Origin: Zoroaster sp. YZ-2022
Taxonomy: Eukaryota > Echinodermata > Asteroidea > Forcipulatida > Zoroasteridae
DNA length: 64,000 nucleotides
Assembly (NCBI GenBank): GCA_029582265.1
Contig: CM055833.1
Location: 28,136,288-28,200,287 of the forward strand
Direction of reading: 5' to 3'
Shown: positions 27,901 to 34,588 of the stretch, one piece after another
Numbering within the stretch: position 1 is the first letter of the stretch
Layout of the letters: the number at the start of each line of letters is the position of its first letter
Notes under the pieces: model-generated
Seen by the model: the letters and a program-made list of their open reading frames with translations, nothing else
Told to the model about the DNA's origin: nothing
Databases searched by the model: none
Program-made: the position numbers and the translations under genes

Positions 27901-30900
27901 CCAATGCCACCCCAGATCATGACGTTCGGCCATCCCCATGCGTTGTGTTCCATGACGCAGTTGTCCTGGAAATGTTCACCTCTCCTCCGCCACACTCTGA
28001 CACGACCGTCTGCATTGCTGATGCAAAATCAACTCATCTGTGAACAGTACAGTACGCCATTGCCTCCAGTTCCAGTTGGCGTGGTTTCTGGCCCACTGAA
28101 GGCGTGCCAGACGGTGTCGACGAGTGAGGACTTGAGCTGGACGGCAGTTCCGCAGGTCTCGCTCACGAAGTCGGCGACGCACTGTGTCACTGCTGATTGG
28201 CCTCTGGTGAGGTCCAATGGTGATTCGGGCAGTTTCTGAGGCTGTCAGGAACCGGTCTCTCTGATGATTGCGAAAAATGTGCCGATCTTGCCTCGGGGTA
28301 GTGACCCGAGGTCTTCCGCTTCTTGGTCGATCATCAGTCACTCCTCTGGCCGCGAAACGCTGCTGCAGACGGTAGACTGTAGTGAAGTGAACGTTGAATG
28401 CTGCTGCAACAGCCTGAGGGTCGTCACCAGCTGTCAAATGCCCGATAGCTCGTTCATGCTGTGCTGATGTCAGTCTTGGCATGGTTGCTGTGTCCAAAAC
28501 GGGAGTGACAGCAAGCGTGCAGTAGTTTCCTTTTATTGCAAATGAACCGTAGAAATCAACTGATGCATTACTTTCAAGCTGCACGTCTTGCACGTGCTGC
28601 TCGTTAGCATTCTGTGCCTTTGCAGATATCAACATGTCCCGAGCTCATGGCAAGCAGCAGCACCATAAAACTCATGCTGCGCACGCTTTAAACTTCTCTG
28701 CACACGCCTCCAGTAAGCAAAACAGCCAACGGCAAAATATGGTTAACTTTTATTCAATCAAACATTGCAAATTAAATTTGCGTTTCTTTTGCTGTTGAGT
28801 ATATTTACGAAAAGTTATTTCTGAAATAAAACCGTAAAAATTGCTACAAAAGTGTCTTTAATTTAATTAATAATTATAATTATCCCTGCGACATGCCATG
28901 GCGCTATTTTTGTTAGTAGGTTTGTAAACAAAATTTAATTACTCCGTTGATTCTCACCCCAAATTTCTCAAATTCCGTAAGTTCACTGTTGAAGTATACC
29001 CAAATAGCATGGTTAATTCCCATTAGCCTGCTTTGAACCATTGACCCAAAAAATCCTACTGCAAAAAGCATGGTCCCATAGGACCGTGTACAAATCCTGC
29101 ATGGTTCCATAGGACCGTGTACAAATCCTAATCCCATCTGTCAACACAAGGCCATTGAGTTCAGCTCCTAAGCGGCTTATCAAAGGCTATCAGTTACCCA
29201 CTATGGTGTGCCAGAACATGATTCCAGACAAGCTGGAGCCATCAGCCAGAGGATGAGAGATGTTTATTCCTATAACTGCTATGGGTACACATAATAGGGT
29301 ATATTTTATGTCGATTTGGGGTAGGGGAAAAGCGTTACCAGAACTAAAATAAACATCAACCTAAAGGGCCCTTACATTTTTTGTTTTGCTTCAAATTGTT
29401 GTCTAGGGTCTAGAGGACCTCTAGGCATCTGTTAAAACCATTGGGAGTTGGTAGTGTTCAACACAACAGAAGTTATAGCGCCCCTTCACACCTACTAAAA
29501 AATTTAGTGCGATGCAACCGCGCTGTTCGTATAAGTGTCATGGCACGTCGCAGGGTTTTAATTAATAACCTAAGTTACAATGTACCATATACACTGTACA
29601 AAAGAAAGCCCAATTGATCACACACGCCGCGTGCACGCACGACCGGTGCATCACACAGCTACAGCAACCTCACACGTGACTGTGTCAGGAGTGACTACCA
29701 TATCAGAAGACAATGATCACTGGTGTGTGCGTGATCAGAGCGCATGCATATAGCAAGTTGACTTGGATGTTCATGTCACAAAACACATGTTGAATAATGT
29801 CATTGGTCGATCAAAGGCGATGTGGGCGGAACTAACCCGTTGTGGGAAAACAATTCATGTGCTTGTGCCTTGCCGCACCCCTGCCTTCTAAATAAGGATA
29901 TCCTGTACGTCATGTTGGCTTTGGATAAGGACATGATTTTGCGTACTAAAATAATATTTAATATTATGAAACTAACAAACTATTACGAATCTAAAATCAG
30001 AACTTTAATATTAATATGTTTCTATTACAGTGAACTTTAGTTAAATGTCAATAAACCTGTCAATAAACCTCGTTTCTTGAAATAATGAATTTTACCAATT
30101 TGTGCCCCTTTTTTCAAAATGGGACCAAACTTGACTATTCCCTGTTGAACGTGGCATCGTGTTGATCGGTCAGTCAAGAAATGAGTCTAAAATTTAGGAT
30201 GCGCACTCATCAAAAAATAACTTAACAAAACGTATCGGTGTAAGCTTTGTCTACTTTTTAATTAGTATTCAGCCAATTTGTCCCCTCCATGTTTGACGAG
30301 CCATAATTCGCAGCTCATCATAAGCAACCGCATTTCGTCCCTCATAAATGTCTTTTCAACTGATAGGAGATTAGGAGCACGTCCATTCGGTGGTTGTAAA
30401 AATAAGCTGCCCAATTGAAAGGATCAAACCCGCAACCAACAATACCTTTCAAATCCGACTGATTGTGGATCCTACTGTGGTTTCAAAGACAATGATCGAC
30501 TTAACACCTCCCTTTTTATGTCTTTCTTTTTAAACAAATTGTCACCTTGTCGGCAAATGTAATACACAAGAGAGCTCGGTATCGGTGGGTAAATAAATGT
30601 AAATGTTGGTGATACGTTGAGGGATGGTCGGTGGCACGTCAAAATAATTACACAACAAAACCAATTTCAACACCACTTTTTTATCAGGACAACAATTAAT
30701 GTGGACGTCCCCTATAACAAAATCCCCTCTGTAACACATCATGGTGCACACTCCAGTGCAGACATAAAGCAGCAGTTATTGTCCCACTAATCCAATTACT
30801 GTGAACAATAGGCAAACATTCCATCCTGAGCAGCTAGTTTGATACTTGTTTGTAGCATGCCTCAGCCAGGCTATTTGAGTCTTAATGATTGGATACAATG

Positions 30901-31358
30901 TATCACAAACGGTTGGACAAAAGTGTATGGAAAATGTCAGTAAAATACTACAAAGGCATTATCAGAGTGTAATCTCTTGAATAAAATTGCTCCTAAAAGT
31001 GTAAACATTACATTGTTCAATAGTCAAAGATTTCTTTTCACACCGCTGAAATGGTAAGTCCCAATTTTAATAAGTCGTTTATGGGTACTCGGAACCGAAA
31101 AATGGAACCGGGTAATGACAGTTTCGGTCGGGTACCCGGATACCCGGCACAGCCCTAGCTCTGTTCTTTGTATAATATGGTATAAATGTTCAATATTATT
31201 ATTTATTATTATTGACAAACCTTTCATTTCAGGTGGATACCCACCTGCAGTACATGATGAATGAAAACAGTGTGGACTACGTCGCCAAGTTTGCCGACCT
31301 CGCTGCTATCATCACGGCTCAGCAGGAGGCACAAAAGGAAGCAACCGTAAGCCACTAG
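6921..31358 (+). CDS. CRAMP1: CRAMP1 / protein cramped orthologue, 19 coding exons
   Basis: Nuclear SANT/Myb-like chromatin factor. Fly cramped and vertebrate CRAMP1 promote linker histone H1 expression. Exons: 6921-6982, 7381-7637, 8089-8186, 8563-8655, 9382-9442, 9924-10050, 10998-11074, 11272-11389, 12226-12307, 12883-13572, 14070-14219, 16512-16844, 17713-17772, 18224-18404, 18697-18860, 21673-22024, 22933-23105, 26442-26591, 31233-31358. All junctions are GT/AG with consistent phases; the total is 3354 nt (1117 residues). Order: basic N-terminus (KRKKEPK), FLRSSV motif near residue 84, SANT domain about 120-190, YGELRKK block about 210, ELQPKNNKAW block about 280, low-complexity middle, RGRKPLVVQ near 730, SPEKK near 1040, MMNENSVDY near 1085. 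Human is about 1270 residues. Introns carry many transposon insertions but no exon appears disrupted. The first exon and the last few residues are the least certain parts. Confidence 0.93.
7381..7637 (+). CDS. CRAMP1: CRAMP1 exon 2
   Basis: Acidic, Ser-rich linker followed by NHPFLRSSVKRQKKEPTPPP, which matches the conserved FLRSSV-basic-Pro block upstream of the SANT domain in vertebrate CRAMP1. Acceptor AAAAATAG, donor GTAAGA; ends in phase 1. A possible second NLS lies in KRQKKE. Confidence 0.88.
8089..8186 (+). CDS. CRAMP1: CRAMP1 exon 3 (SANT helix 1)
   Basis: Encodes KRCWEAWSDGETTLFFEAVN, the first SANT helix with its conserved tryptophans. It starts in phase 1, completing a Glu codon, and ends in phase 0 at GTGAAC. 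Confidence 0.92.
8563..8655 (+). CDS. CRAMP1: CRAMP1 exon 4 (SANT helix 2)
   Basis: Encodes YGKDFDAIQKYIEQRHKK and the linker to VKNKNQ, the second SANT helix. Thirty-one codons, phase 0 on both sides; acceptor TTGACAG, donor GTATGT. Confidence 0.95.
8758..9124. mobile_element. Harbinger-like MITE, copy 1 (CRAMP1 intron 4)
   Basis: Bounded by inverted termini GGC-A-rich-GGTTTCTGGTC and its complement ending GGCC, and flanked by TTA on both sides (8755-8757, 9125-9127). Shares its body with 23206-23558, including GATGTCCAATTG-AGCC, GGATCGATTGGAATTC and ACGTATTTCCCTGTT. The 3-bp TTA/TAA duplication and GGCC ends suggest PIF/Harbinger. Confidence 0.8.
9382..9442 (+). CDS. CRAMP1: CRAMP1 exon 5 (SANT helix 3)
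   Basis: Encodes VRHLYYRTCHKLFSYINPKP, the recognition-like helix of the SANT domain. Vertebrates have YYRTWHK here; Cys replaces Trp. Ends in phase 1 at GTGAGT. Confidence 0.95.
9924..10050 (+). CDS. CRAMP1: CRAMP1 exon 6
   Basis: Contains FSELYALVNYGELRKKM, the family-specific block following the SANT domain. Polypyrimidine/AAAG acceptor, donor GTAAGT; ends in phase 2. Confidence 0.95.
10109..10476. mobile_element. MITE of AACCAGAAAC family, copy 1 (intron 6)
   Basis: Inverted ends around ACCAGAAACAAGACGGC and GTTTCTGGTTAGGGTCGC. The body matches 24526-24858 (GTTTGTGACGTGTTCA-TCATCAAC, ACGAACAATCA, CGATCACAAA-TTCGGTT). The left boundary is approximate and no clear target duplication was found. 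Confidence 0.65.
10505..10675 (+). repeat. Dispersed repeat with hammerhead-like hairpin, copy 1
   Basis: Contains CTGAAGA (10518-10524), a 7-bp hairpin CAATCAG/CTGATTG (10525-10531 with 10538-10544), then AAACGTCGAGTTGTAACC. A second small hairpin, GTTCT/AGAAC, lies near 10570-10585. Two further copies lie at 17880-18025 (opposite strand) and 52747-52850. The layout resembles a hammerhead core, as reported in some Penelope-like elements, but this is unproven. Confidence 0.6.
10998..11074 (+). CDS. CRAMP1: CRAMP1 exon 7
   Basis: Encodes VIRVRGMNRRVKTPLCKALR, matching the basic KTPMCRAL-type stretch of the family. Acceptor TTTTCAG, donor GTAAAA; begins in phase 2 and ends in phase 1. Confidence 0.94.
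11272..11389 (+). CDS. CRAMP1: CRAMP1 exon 8
   Basis: Contains VLMELQPKNNKAWASVQGVA, the conserved ELQPRNN-AW block. Donor GTAAGT; ends in phase 2, completing Arg with exon 9. Confidence 0.95.
11500..11913. mobile_element. MITE with 27-bp inverted ends (intron 8)
   Basis: The left end CATATGTGATGTGATCTGGG plus AAAACC is the inverse of 11887-11913, with 25 of 27 positions matching. The interior is AT-rich with no coding frame. No clear target duplication, so the superfamily is open. Confidence 0.65.
12226..12307 (+). CDS. CRAMP1: CRAMP1 exon 9
   Basis: Encodes LVVSLKKNLGSIISYLNEKW, a predicted helix conserved in the family. The donor, CTG|GTATCC, is weaker than its neighbours, but phase 0 joins exon 10 cleanly. 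Confidence 0.9.
12432..12739. mobile_element. piggyBac-like MITE A, copy 1 (intron 9)
   Basis: TTAA flanks at 12428-12431 and 12740-12743; inverted ends CCCTCCTACTA / TAGTAGGAGGG. The interior is built of repeated GACTGGTTTTGACC-like words in both orientations. TTAA targets and CCC-type ends are the piggyBac signature; no transposase is present. Confidence 0.8.
12883..13572 (+). CDS. CRAMP1: CRAMP1 exon 10 (large low-complexity exon)
   Basis: The longest exon, 230 codons. After a structured start (LNTLKPSAIKGETLQLGLVL) it turns Ser/Lys/Pro/Asp-rich and disordered, with a basic patch, RKYKPRKKAKLSK. It ends in LTMTDIYLM, aligned to the family's LTLAEVYLM motif. Phase 0 at both ends. Confidence 0.92.
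14070..14219 (+). CDS. CRAMP1: CRAMP1 exon 11
   Basis: LNMPTRLKFEYEF continues the conserved block (Leu-x-x-Glu-Tyr). An LQRLLDLASTEFTN helix follows. Fifty codons, phase 0. Confidence 0.93.
14290..15665. mobile_element. hAT element with GGTCTCG subterminal arrays (intron 11)
   Basis: A perfect 8-bp target duplication ATTCCTAC (14282-14289, 15666-15673) brackets inverted ends CAGTGTTGTAGGTCTCGAGA and GTCTCGACTACAACACTG. Both subterminal zones are arrays of GGTCTCG, read through as Ser-Val or Gly-Leu repeats in chance frames. The centre, about 14510-15460, holds no recognisable transposase. Non-autonomous hAT-type element, 1376 bp. Confidence 0.88.
15698..16081. mobile_element. hAT MITE with TAGGGCTGTGC ends (intron 11)
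   Basis: Ends TAGGGCTGTGCG and GCACAGCCTTA; flanks TTCACTGC and TTCACTCC form a 7/8 target duplication. Repeated GGATACCCGG words lie inside both ends. It is a short relative of the 4.1-kb element at 27054-31157. Confidence 0.82.
16281..16375 (+). repeat. tRNA-derived SINE head (intron 11)
   Basis: Box A TAGCTCGGGTGG (16289-16300) and box B GGTTCGAGTCC (16333-16343) are correctly spaced for a pol III promoter, and an A-rich tail follows. The acceptor stem does not fold, so this is a SINE rather than a functional tRNA. Confidence 0.7.
16376..16498 (+). repeat. Tandem duplication, ~58-bp unit x2
   Basis: Two near-identical copies starting AGAGAGTTTTTAATT, at 16376 and 16442, directly before CRAMP1 exon 12. 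Each carries AGAGAGATCTGATTCAT. This places two similar pyrimidine-poor units before the acceptor. Confidence 0.65.
16512..16844 (+). CDS. CRAMP1: CRAMP1 exon 12
   Basis: Low-complexity Ser/Pro/Ala region with an alanine run (RLAAAAAEDASTAAAEK) encoded by GCT repeats. The exon's end, LFMAQIESLQ, aligns loosely to a human QHLNSISMQ-like block. Phase 0 at both ends; 111 codons. Confidence 0.88.
17281..17600 (+). repeat. tRNA-Leu(CAA)-derived SINE (intron 12)
   Basis: The head at about 17281-17366 looks like a long-variable-arm tRNA-Leu. It has TGGCCGAGCAGTCT (box A region), a GGATTCAAGTTCTGG anticodon arm with CAA, and box B GGGTTCAAGTCCC. The body contains CCTTGAGCAAGACACTTAACC and CTTCGGATGGGACGTTAAGC, resembling conserved central domains of invertebrate SINEs. 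The tail is TTATTATT. A second copy runs in reverse at 31427-31788. Confidence 0.8.
17713..17772 (+). CDS. CRAMP1: CRAMP1 exon 13
   Basis: Twenty codons, KQPTFLHPKNKRGRKPLVVQ. RKPLVVQ is an invariant-looking CRAMP1 motif that continues directly into RTLLPRP in exon 14. Confidence 0.94.
17880..18025 (-). repeat. Dispersed repeat with hammerhead-like hairpin, copy 2 (intron 13)
   Basis: Reverse-strand copy. Read on the minus strand it has ATGAAGA, hairpin CGATCAG/CTGATC, then AAAACGTCGAGTTGTAACC. The stem differs from copy 1 by G in place of A, with the partner strand changed to match. Confidence 0.6.
18224..18404 (+). CDS. CRAMP1: CRAMP1 exon 14
   Basis: Starts RTLLPRPQSEHNG, completing the conserved motif across the intron. 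Later RPLVRPVPVLPA resembles the family's RPIVPKVLPP stretch. Ends in phase 1 at GTGAGT. Confidence 0.94.
18411..18557 (+). repeat. Minisatellite, ~38-41 bp unit x4 (intron 14)
   Basis: Four units of TTGAACTCTGACCTGG-ACAA-TAACC start just after the exon 14 donor. Units differ by small indels, so this is not coding. Confidence 0.8.
18697..18860 (+). CDS. CRAMP1: CRAMP1 exon 15
   Basis: Ser-rich segment with SYSLSSISNSVAASINVLSP. No fixed domain. Acceptor TTTCAG, donor GTAGGT; phases fit both neighbours. Confidence 0.88.
18957..21545. mobile_element. hAT element with GGCCTTG arrays, LINE nested inside (intron 15)
   Basis: A perfect 8-bp target duplication GTCCGTTT (18949-18956, 21546-21553) brackets ends CAGTGATGTAGTGCC and GCTCCAACACTG. 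Subterminal zones are arrays of GGCCTTGAGGGTCAAAGCC and GGCCTTAAGGC. The middle is occupied by a reverse-strand non-LTR fragment. The terminal sequence resembles that of the 14290-15665 element. Confidence 0.85.
19560..21147 (-). pseudogene. Broken non-LTR retrotransposon reverse transcriptase
   Basis: On the minus strand, in order: SYRPISLL and PPEQAGF (RT fingers, about 20800-21000), GVPQGS (about 20530), YADD catalytic motif (about 20445-20460), a thumb/C-terminal region (19680-20258), then RTGHGRFG and a Cys-His cluster (CTCGHDD...HH...H) near 19580-19680. The reading frame shifts between these blocks, so the copy is dead. Tail TTTATTTATTTAT near 19450. The clade is not assigned; no endonuclease domain was seen. 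Confidence 0.85.
21673..22024 (+). CDS. CRAMP1: CRAMP1 exon 16
   Basis: Pro/Ser-rich start, then ISPPNLSSLLEISLPSS, matching the family's LSPPDVSALLDISLP block. Also contains DDTMEIVSVTSNN, similar to the SIIEIAISS motif but in a different order from human. Ends in phase 1. Confidence 0.92.
22313..22760. mobile_element. piggyBac-like MITE D (intron 16)
   Basis: TTAA flanks at 22309-22312 and 22761-22764; ends CCCTAACTCCC and AAAGTTAGGG. The interior repeats ATAACCTCAATCCTCC and AATCCTCCAAAATCC words. Same architecture as the CCCTCCTA-ended elements, with slightly different ends. Confidence 0.75.
22933..23105 (+). CDS. CRAMP1: CRAMP1 exon 17
   Basis: Ser/Pro-rich, ending SSPFKLGSLGLENQWLNGE; aligns in position with the SPTHDPQW region of vertebrates. 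Acceptor GTCAG, donor GTAACA; ends in phase 0. Confidence 0.88.
23206..23558. mobile_element. Harbinger-like MITE, copy 2 (intron 17)
   Basis: Ends GGCC-A-rich-AAGTCTCTGG and CCAGAGACTTTTGGGG...GGCC; TAA flanks at 23203-23205 and 23559-23561. Body shared with 8758-9124. Confidence 0.82.
23647..24240. mobile_element. Foldback element with CAGGGTGTCCCC ends (intron 17)
   Basis: Arms of about 225 bp (23647-23875 and 24020-24240) are almost exact inverses, giving two identical-looking open frames on opposite strands. Ends CAGGGTGTCCCC; TA flanks. The ends and TA target fit the Tc1/mariner superfamily; there is no transposase. Confidence 0.85.
24323..25776. mobile_element. hAT element with TAGGCTTGGGCGAT ends
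   Basis: A perfect 8-bp target duplication CTGTATAC (24315-24322, 25777-25784). Ends TAGGCTTGGGCGATATTG and ATCGCCCAAGCTTA. Both flanks are rich in ATCGCGATAT words. Contains the MITE at 24526-24858. No intact transposase. Confidence 0.87.
24526..24858. mobile_element. MITE of AACCAGAAAC family, copy 2
   Basis: Ends GCTACCCTAACCAGAAAC and GTTTCTGGTTACGGTCGC are inverses at 15 of 18 positions. Body shared with 10109-10476. It sits inside the hAT element and is therefore younger than, or was carried with, that element. Confidence 0.72.
25920..26075 (+). repeat. SINE fragment with duplicated tail
   Basis: Forward copy containing box B GGGTTCGAATCCC and the family body. The segment GCACTGAGTATACAGTGC through GTCGGTGTAGGG occurs twice in tandem. 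Box A is missing. Head-to-head with the split SINE on its left. Confidence 0.7.
26442..26591 (+). CDS. CRAMP1: CRAMP1 exon 18
   Basis: SQDISLSSILANLESPEKKE matches the conserved LSSLFASFISPEKSRK block. Fifty codons, phase 0, donor GTGAGT. Confidence 0.93.
26766..27011 (-). mobile_element. piggyBac-like MITE A, copy 2, 5'-truncated (intron 18)
   Basis: Inverted match to 12432-12739, ending TAGTAGTAGGAGGG followed by TTAA at 27012-27015. The other end and its TTAA are not found near 26700-26770, so this copy is truncated. Confidence 0.75.
27268..28801 (-). mobile_element. Tc1-like transposon nested in the hAT element
   Basis: Inverted ends TACTGAACGGCAAAAGAAAC and its counterpart GTTTCTTTTGCTGTTGAGTA, flanked by TA on both sides (27266-27267, 28802-28803). 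Encodes a damaged DD34E transposase on the minus strand. Confidence 0.9.
27453..28482 (-). pseudogene. Tc1-family transposase, inactivated
   Basis: Starts MPRLTSAQHERAIGHLTAG, with two helix-turn-helix segments (ISSDTVRRRL in the second) and GRPR between. Catalytic motifs are visible: FTDE, QQDNARAH and LNPIEHFWD, the second Asp and the Glu 34 residues apart (DD34E). Two lesions: a frameshift right after FTDE near 28030, and an in-frame TGA near 27800, probably a decayed CGA. Otherwise it covers the full family length of about 340 residues, so this is a fairly recent death. Confidence 0.92.
31233..31358 (+). CDS. CRAMP1: CRAMP1 exon 19 (terminal)
   Basis: Encodes VDTHLQYMMNENSVDYVAKF and a short helix ending QQEAQKEATVSH, stop TAG at 31356. 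MMNENS-DY is the C-terminal family signature. A strong GTAAGC donor lies 9 bases before the stop, so splicing to an unseen further exon cannot be excluded, but human CRAMP1 also ends within about 50 residues of this block. Confidence 0.85.
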   Translation: MDTHLQYMMNENSVDYVAKFADLAAIITAQQEAQKEATVSH

Positions 31359-31426
31359 AGTAAACAACTTCAAAGGGATATATAGCAAAGGGATATATAG
31401 CTATATGGGATTCTAGCCGGCCAATT

Positions 31427-31788
31427 AATAATAATAATAATAATGTGTGGACTTATATAGCGCACGTATCCACCAACTGAGTGGTGCTCAAGGTGCATTA
31501 TATTATTACCCCTGCTCATAAGGCTCATAAATCATTCCTGAAACCATCTCAGCTCCCTGGGGAGTATACAGCTCAATTGCTGCCATTACAGCGCATATAG
31601 GGCTAATCAACCAACTCTGCCCTCACAGGTACCCATTTAACCCCAGGGTGGAGAGAAGCAATTATGGTTAAGTGTCTTGCTCAAGGACACAAGTGTCACG
31701 GCCGGGTTTCGAACCCACATTCTGCTACTAACACCAGAACTTGAGTCCGGTAAGCTAGACCGCTCGGCCACGACACTCCACAATTGTC
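31427..31788 (-). repeat. tRNA-Leu-derived SINE, reverse copy
   Basis: Minus-strand head near 31690-31788 (GTGGCCGAGCGGTCTAGC and box B GGGTTTCGAACCC-like), body with CCTTGAGCAAGACACTTAACC, and a tail reading GCGCTATATAAGTCCACA followed by (TTA)n at 31427-31444. The ATATAAGT tail resembles the LINE-derived 3' ends of vertebrate V-SINEs. Confidence 0.8.
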
Positions 31789-31793
31789 ATCGG

Positions 31794-31945
31794 GCAAGCT
31801 CGGTGGTCGAGAGGTTAAGACGTCTGCACTAGTAAGCAGGAGGTCGTGGGTTTGAATCCCGCCCGAGTCGCCTGTGAAGTTTTTTTCCCAGACACTCGGA
31901 AAGCACCGAGTATACAGTGCTATACACACGTCGGTGTAGGGCAAA
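31794..31945 (+). repeat. tRNA-derived SINE, fullest copy of second family
   Basis: Box A region AGCTCGGTGGTCGAGAGG and box B GGGTTTGAATCCC (31848-31860), then the body ACACTCGGAAAGCAC...CACACGTCGGTGTAGGG, ending AAAATTAAATCAA. The reference copy for the pieces at 24270-26075. Confidence 0.82.
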
Positions 31946-32261
31946 ATTAAATCAACTTCAAAGGGAGTTGGCATGCTGTAAGTAGTCCCCTGAAGATCTC
32001 AGTATGCAAATGGCATTACTTTATTCATAATACTGCCCTCTAGTGGTAATAAGTGCATATTAATCCTTAGACGTGAAAACCTTTCCTTGCAGTTGTGGTA
32101 AGCACAGGTTTTCATTGGCCGGAGTAGAAGTGGTTTGCACATGCCATATATACATCAATGTTTATCACACAAGCGAAGCTGGTACACGTATGTTTCCACG
32201 TCATACGTAGTGGCGCATGGTACCAGCCATTTGACCCAGTTGCAAAGTTATCAAAAGATTC

Positions 32262-32429
32262 TGGGGCCAATTACACAGAGCTGCTTAGCAGAGAATTTTG
32301 CTAAGCATTGTAAAACAGACTACCAACTAAAATGAATACATTTTGTATGAAAGTTTAGCTGGTATTCCGCTAAGCAAATTTTTCTGTTAAGCAATTTTTT
32401 ATGCTAAGCAGTTATACGAAATAGGCCTC
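32262..32429. mobile_element. Short MITE, GGGGCCAATT...GCTTAGCA family
   Basis: Ends GGGGCCAATTACACAGAGCT and ...AAGCAGTTATACGAAATAGG are imperfect inverses. GCTTAGCA/TGCTAAGC words are repeated through it. A diverged relative occurs at 55125-55206 and a fragment near 42206-42235. Confidence 0.55.
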
Positions 32430-32493
32430 TGGTGGGTGTTGAGTATCTTTTGAGAGCCTTGCTGACATGACGTCATTTGTTAAGGCTTATTAA

Positions 32494-32863
32494 CCCTCCT
32501 ACTGATGTGATAGACCATTTGAAACCATTCAAAATTTCCACTTTCAAAAATGCCCATTGGTTTTGTACACACATGGTGATACCATTTGAACAGTGTTGGT
32601 AGCAAGCTTTACTACCATTCAAATCCATTCAAATGCATAGAGGGTCCATTGATTCACCACTTAGAAGTATCCAAACAAGGTTTTGTATTAGCTGTACTAC
32701 CATTTGGAAAGATCCAAACAAGGTTTTGTATTAGCTGACCTACCATTCAAAACCATTTGGGGGAATCAATACTGTACAGTTATTTCACCATTCAAAACCA
32801 CAAAAGCGAATGGTTTCAAATGGTGGATCAACTTGTATGAAAAAGGTACCAGAATTAGGAGGG
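32494..32863. mobile_element. piggyBac-like MITE B
   Basis: TTAA at 32490-32493 and 32864-32867; ends CCCTCCTACTG and ATTAGGAGGG. The interior is a set of ACCATTCAAAACCA-type words and their inverses, unrelated in sequence to element A except for the CAAAA core. Confidence 0.78.
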
Positions 32864-33050
32864 TTAATCATGAGACCACGCTAAGTCTGGTCTTGTACCC
32901 TATGTCATTCTGCATGGAAACATTAACGAGGATTAGTCTGTGGCCAGACCATAAATTGCAATGCCATTGTGCTTTGTGTCTTTGAATTTCAAAGGTGTGC
33001 ACATTTTGAAAAAATTGATAAAGCTACAGACTTGTTAGTACATTGCTTGT

Positions 33051-33128
33051 ATTTTTACCCCATTTTTACCCCATTTTTACCTCATTTTTACCTCATTTTT
33101 ACCTCACCTTCAATCTCACCTTCAATCC
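33051..33128 (+). repeat. 11-bp minisatellite ATTTTTACCYC
   Basis: Five 11-bp units grade into two ACCTTCAATCY units. Simple array in non-coding DNA. Confidence 0.85.
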
Positions 33129-33129
33129 A

Positions 33130-34585
33130 ACTACCCTGCCAACTTTTGTCTGGCGAAATATCTCAATGAAAACATGCTGCAGGCGTTCACTGAAATTGGA
33201 GAAATATTTTATATGATTATTGTTGATTAAATACAGTAATATGGCAATTTGCTGCGATCAAGAATGATCATTTTAATGGGGTACGTAATTATACAATCTA
33301 AATCACTCAAGCGCAATACACCTGATTATTATCAATGTGAGATGTGTTTTGCTAGATTTGTCAAACAGCTCAGTCATTTGTTAAACTGTGTTCATTATAA
33401 AATTAGCATGGTAATATTTCATAACAAAAGCAGATTTTATAGTGTGTTCTGGTTATTTGTCTCAGATAGTGTGCACTGTGCAAACAATAATGTTTTGAAT
33501 AATTATTATATTTTCATCACGTTAGTTTCTTATGAACCATTCTTGGACCAAATCTGTAGTACTAGTGGTACGCCAGGGTTTTCTTTCATTGATATTGTCA
33601 AGGGTACTCTGGTGGCAATAAAATTGGGAGGTGAGAGGGGTGGGGGAGTGTTAATTCCACTCTAAATAAACCCTCCAAATAAAGTTCTATCAAGTATCTA
33701 TATTTGCATTCCTCCACATGTTTTCTTAAAGCTTGTTTTCATGATGCAATTGTTTTCCATTTGGAGGGGGAAAATTTTACATCTCTTTCTCTAAAAATCA
33801 CATCTTTTGTTTCAAAAGAACATTTTTTCTTTGCTTTTGTCCATATCATTTAAAACAAGTTTTATTTATTTCATATTAACTGTTAAAAAAAAGTTTATTA
33901 TGCAAAGTATTCAATAAAAAAAAATGTATTATTATTATTTTTTTTAATTTATCAGCAAATAACATCACATCATTGCAACAAAATTGCATCTCATATATTC
34001 AATATATATGCAACATGTATGGTAGTTTTGCTACATCCCGGATCCAGTTTAAAAATAAAAAAATACATAATGCTTTGATGAAATCCAGGTTTGCAACAAG
34101 GTTATTTCTAGTGCTACAAGATTGTATGGAGCGAGCTCGTTGCACCGGGTGCAATTATTTTTGTTGTTTTCAAAAGGTCATTGTTTTGTCTCGTTTTTTT
34201 TTTTGGAACAAAGAGCTTTCATCTTGTGTTTTACCATGTTATTCCTTTGATATAATTACCCCATTGTTATGTATTTAGCTTTCTTAATTGCAGCCTAAAT
34301 GTGCAATAAGTAGATTTCAATATTAGCAAAACTTTTGATCAGCTAACACAGATAGAAGATAATGCCATTGTATGTTAGTTTTTCTGCTCTGTTTCATGTA
34401 TGGCTTATTTTACCACATATCAATTAAAAAAAATTTTTTTTATGAAAGGTTGCCAAGGCACAAGGCTCTTAAATGCCACTCAAAGTGCAGGATAGAACTA
34501 AAAGAGGGGGGGAGGGGGAGAATAAAAAAAAACATAAAAATACTCGCTTTTCCGTCAATACAATGATTTGTCAGAAATTTAGTTC
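33130..34585. other. AT-rich non-coding stretch
   Basis: No recognised gene. Two AATAAA signals near 33664-33682 could serve as CRAMP1 poly(A) sites if the 3' UTR is about 2.3 kb, but that is a guess. An open frame at 33249-33665 shows no known domain. Confidence 0.4.
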
Positions 34586-34588
34586 ATT

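Larger units (their letters stand above)
27054..31157. mobile_element. 4.1-kb hAT element with TAGGGCTGTGC ends (intron 18)
   Basis: A perfect 8-bp target duplication GCTCTGTT (27046-27053, 31158-31165). Ends TAGGGCTGTGCG and GCACAGCCCTA, with GGATACCCGG words inside both. A Tc1 copy is inserted at 27268-28801. The remaining about 2.3 kb (28802-31100) has no recognisable hAT transposase. It ends 75 bp before CRAMP1 exon 19. Confidence 0.88.

Noticed and set aside
33249..33665. 138-codon frame downstream of CRAMP1
   Set aside because: No domain, biased to hydrophobic AT-rich codons, no splice evidence.
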